From contig JAZRUY010000112.1 in assembly GCA_045598845.1 (NCBI GenBank), positions 1-14,514 of the forward strand: DNA of 14,514 nt. Reading direction: 5' to 3'. The notes under the pieces were generated by a model. The model did not search any database. It saw nothing but the letters and a program-made list of their open reading frames with translations, and had not been told where the DNA came from. A program made the translations under genes and the position numbers. Positions 12,821-14,514 of this stretch are shown here, piece after piece (within the stretch, counting starts at the first letter, position 1; each line of letters begins with the position of its first letter). Source of the DNA: JAZRUY01 sp045598845. Its GTDB lineage: Bacteria > Verrucomicrobiota > Lentisphaeria > Victivallales > Victivallaceae.

Positions 12821-13873
12821 ATGAAAAAACGTTCAGGCTGGAAAAAGACGCTTTCGTTTCTTATAAAACCGGCGGTGGCAGGCGGCATTATCGCCTTTCT
12901 GGCATCGCGCGGCAATTCCGGAGATCTGCTGCGCAGTTTACGCGGAATCAACCCTTTGATAATTCTGGCGGCGGCGCTGGTTTACGGGTCACATCTGATA
13001 ACCACGGCATGGCGGTGGAAACTGCTGACCGAACCGATGAAAATAAAGATGTCCCTGAAAGAAGCGTTTTCGCTGTCCATGCAGGGATATTTCTTCTCGC
13101 TGGTGCTGCCCGGCGGCGCCATCGGCGGCGATGTAATCAAAATGGGATTTCTGGCCGGACGCACACCGGCGGGAAGCAAGGCGGAAGGTGTATTCACCGT
13201 AGTAATGGACCGCATCGTCGGAATGCTGGCATTGTTCGGCATGGCGCTGATACTGACCCTGTGCTCGGCGGGGAACCTTATGACCAGACTTGCGGTGCCC
13301 GGGGTTGACAATCCCGCCGCGCTGAGAACCCCGGCGGTGCTGGCGATATGCGGCATCTGCCTGGCGGGGATCGGGGTATCCTGCGTACTGTTCATGCATA
13401 AAACACTGGAACGGCTGCCGGGATTCGGAGCATTGCTGAAAAAAACGGATAAAATCAGCGGCGACATGGTTACGCGGCTTACTTCGGCCGCAGATGTCTA
13501 TGCAAGAGAGTGGAAACTTCTGGTGAAAACAACTTTCATAGGGGCGGCGCTAATTCATACGGTACTGATATTTTCCCCCTATATACTGCTGACCGGGTGC
13601 GGGGTAAAAGCGGATTTGTTCACCGTGGCGGTGGCATTGACCGTCGGCAATCTGGCAGGCTGCATTCCGATGTCGCCGGGCGGAATCGGTCTGCGGGATC
13701 TGGCGATCGTGGCAATTCTCGGCGCCGGCGGAATCAAGCAGGAAGACGCAACGGCGGTACAGCTTATTTATACCGCGATAATCGTATTTTTCAATTTGGC
13801 CGGCGGACTTTTTTTCCTGTTCGATCCGGGACGGAAAAAAACAACGGCAAACGGGAACGATATTAAACCATGA
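12821..13873 (+). CDS. Lysylphosphatidylglycerol-synthase-TM/flippase-like membrane protein (UPF0104 type)
   Basis: A 350-residue polytopic inner-membrane protein of the family that forms the transmembrane part of MprF and includes AglD-like proteins; members are linked to flipping or handling of lipids. Family motifs are SLVLPGGAIGGDVIKM (93-108), MDRIVGM (129-135) and IPMSPGGIGLRDLA (282-295). About seven to eight hydrophobic helices are visible (for example 44-60, 131-148, 171-192, 237-258, 266-283 and 313-335). There is no C-terminal aminoacyl-transferase domain, so it is not a full MprF. The start is the first ATG after the promoter, with GGGA 6 bases upstream. The last four bases (ATGA) overlap the start of the next gene, so the two are translationally coupled. 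The transported lipid is unknown. Confidence 0.87.
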   Translation: MKKRSGWKKTLSFLIKPAVAGGIIAFLASRGNSGDLLRSLRGINPLIILAAALVYGSHLITTAWRWKLLTEPMKIKMSLKEAFSLSMQGYFFSLVLPGGAIGGDVIKMGFLAGRTPAGSKAEGVFTVVMDRIVGMLALFGMALILTLCSAGNLMTRLAVPGVDNPAALRTPAVLAICGICLAGIGVSCVLFMHKTLERLPGFGALLKKTDKISGDMVTRLTSAADVYAREWKLLVKTTFIGAALIHTVLIFSPYILLTGCGVKADLFTVAVALTVGNLAGCIPMSPGGIGLRDLAIVAILGAGGIKQEDATAVQLIYTAIIVFFNLAGGLFFLFDPGRKKTTANGNDIKP

Positions 13874-14514
13874 GCGAAAACAACCGGTTCAAAAAGGCAC
13901 TGGCGGAAGGGGAATTCCAACTGTTCATCGAATGCGCCGCTCCGTCACTGGGGAACGACTTATTTTCGGCAGGGGAAAAACTCGCTGAACTCGAAAACGC
14001 GGTAGACGGAATAACCGCCGTTCCCACGGCGCTGGCGATAACCGACCGGAGCGGCAATACCGCATCGTACCGGTCTCCGGAATATGCCAAAGCGCTGAAA
14101 CCTGGCGGAAGAGACCGGCATCTGCTCTATCTTTCCGGCTATGACACCGGTGCGGAAGAACAGGCGGCGCTGGTAAAATCAGCGTTGGACGACGGATTTG
14201 CAAACATCGTGCCGGTATCGGGATGCGCCGCGGCCGGAGCGAGCGTAAGCGAATGCCGCAGACACCGTTTTACCGAAAGCGTGGGCAGCATTGCCATGCT
14301 TACCGGAGAATTCGGTGAAAGAATATTCGCGGGAGCAACCGTAAATCCGTTTACTTACACTGCGGGAACATTATATTCATCTTATTTCAAACTGATGAAA
14401 AAATTCCGCTCCGGAGCCAGATTCGCGGTGACACAGGCGGGATGGGATATGCTGAAACTGCAAAGTCTGCGCTGGTATATGATGTGGCGCAACCTTTATC
14501 AGCCCTGTATAGCC
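13870..14514 (+). CDS. Divergent methylenetetrahydrofolate reductase-like protein (partial, C-terminus off window)
   Basis: The 215 codons seen resemble the MetF-type TIM barrel that reduces 5,10-methylenetetrahydrofolate with a flavin in one-carbon and methionine metabolism. The first strand QLFIECAAPSLG (17-28) has a Glu (21) where MetF has its catalytic Glu in FEFFPP. HLLYLSGYDTGAEEQAALVKSALDDGFANIVPVSG (84-118) matches the region from the second half-barrel to the ALRGD loop, although Gly-Cys replaces Gly-Asp. RFAVTQAGWDMLKL (184-197) matches the F-I-T-Q-x-x-F/Y-D motif near the substrate site. The frame is open at the window edge. The ATG at 13870 overlaps the stop of the flippase-like gene by four bases. 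The family call is by motif only. The loss of the usual Asp means the activity could differ. Confidence 0.6.
   Translation, partial: MSENNRFKKALAEGEFQLFIECAAPSLGNDLFSAGEKLAELENAVDGITAVPTALAITDRSGNTASYRSPEYAKALKPGGRDRHLLYLSGYDTGAEEQAALVKSALDDGFANIVPVSGCAAAGASVSECRRHRFTESVGSIAMLTGEFGERIFAGATVNPFTYTAGTLYSSYFKLMKKFRSGARFAVTQAGWDMLKLQSLRWYMMWRNLYQPCIA

Noticed and set aside
1..14514. CRISPR array, tRNA, rRNA or insertion-sequence transposase
   Set aside because: No regularly spaced repeats, no tRNA-like cloverleaf with CCA end, no rRNA-like stretch and no DDE or recombinase motif were seen on either strand.

Overview
The window reads as chromosomal DNA of a Gram-negative-type bacterium. Envelope O-acylation genes, a secreted nuclease with a signal peptide, a long-form TrpB and sigma70-like promoters are all present. 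My best guess for lineage is Lentisphaerota/Victivallales or a related PVC group, but this rests on gene style and GC only and is low confidence.

Layout. All genes from 1 to about 12,790 are on the minus strand; the last two are on the plus strand. From left to right: the N-terminal part of an ABC exporter (runs off the left edge); an ArsB/NhaD/SLC13-type ion transporter with a soluble C-terminal extension; a two-gene operon of an SGNH-like membrane-anchored protein and an MBOAT O-acyltransferase (AlgI-like), probably acylating an exported polysaccharide or other envelope glycan; a long-form tryptophan synthase beta chain (trpB); endonuclease IV (nfo); and a secreted staphylococcal-nuclease-like enzyme. 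Next comes a GC-rich block (about 9,116-12,790) holding a very large polyvalent protein of the phage/conjugative-element type, with an LPD-like domain, a SAM methyltransferase domain and an HExxH metallopeptidase domain. The plus strand then carries an LPG-synthase-TM/flippase-like membrane protein, overlapped by 4 bases by a divergent methylenetetrahydrofolate-reductase-like gene that runs off the right edge.

The best finding is a complete ribosome-dependent tryptophan attenuator in front of trpB. It has a consensus promoter, a 15-residue leader peptide (MRNIAHIFCGWWRWR) with three Trp codons, mutually exclusive 1:2, 2:3 and 3:4 RNA stems, a perfect terminator with eight U's, and a strong trpB ribosome binding site. 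The leader AUG lies only 9 bases past the -10 box, so the leader peptide is probably translated from a leaderless or near-leaderless mRNA.

The second point of interest is the polyvalent-protein block. Its gene looks cut at both ends. A small ORF with a strong Shine-Dalgarno occupies the true coding frame of its N-terminal part. An 11-bp inverted repeat lies at the two edges of the block, each copy inside an outward-facing promoter. A near-consensus antisense promoter followed by a terminator-like hairpin lies in the interdomain linker. These suggest a remnant of a mobile element rather than a working system, though the metallopeptidase and methyltransferase motifs are intact.
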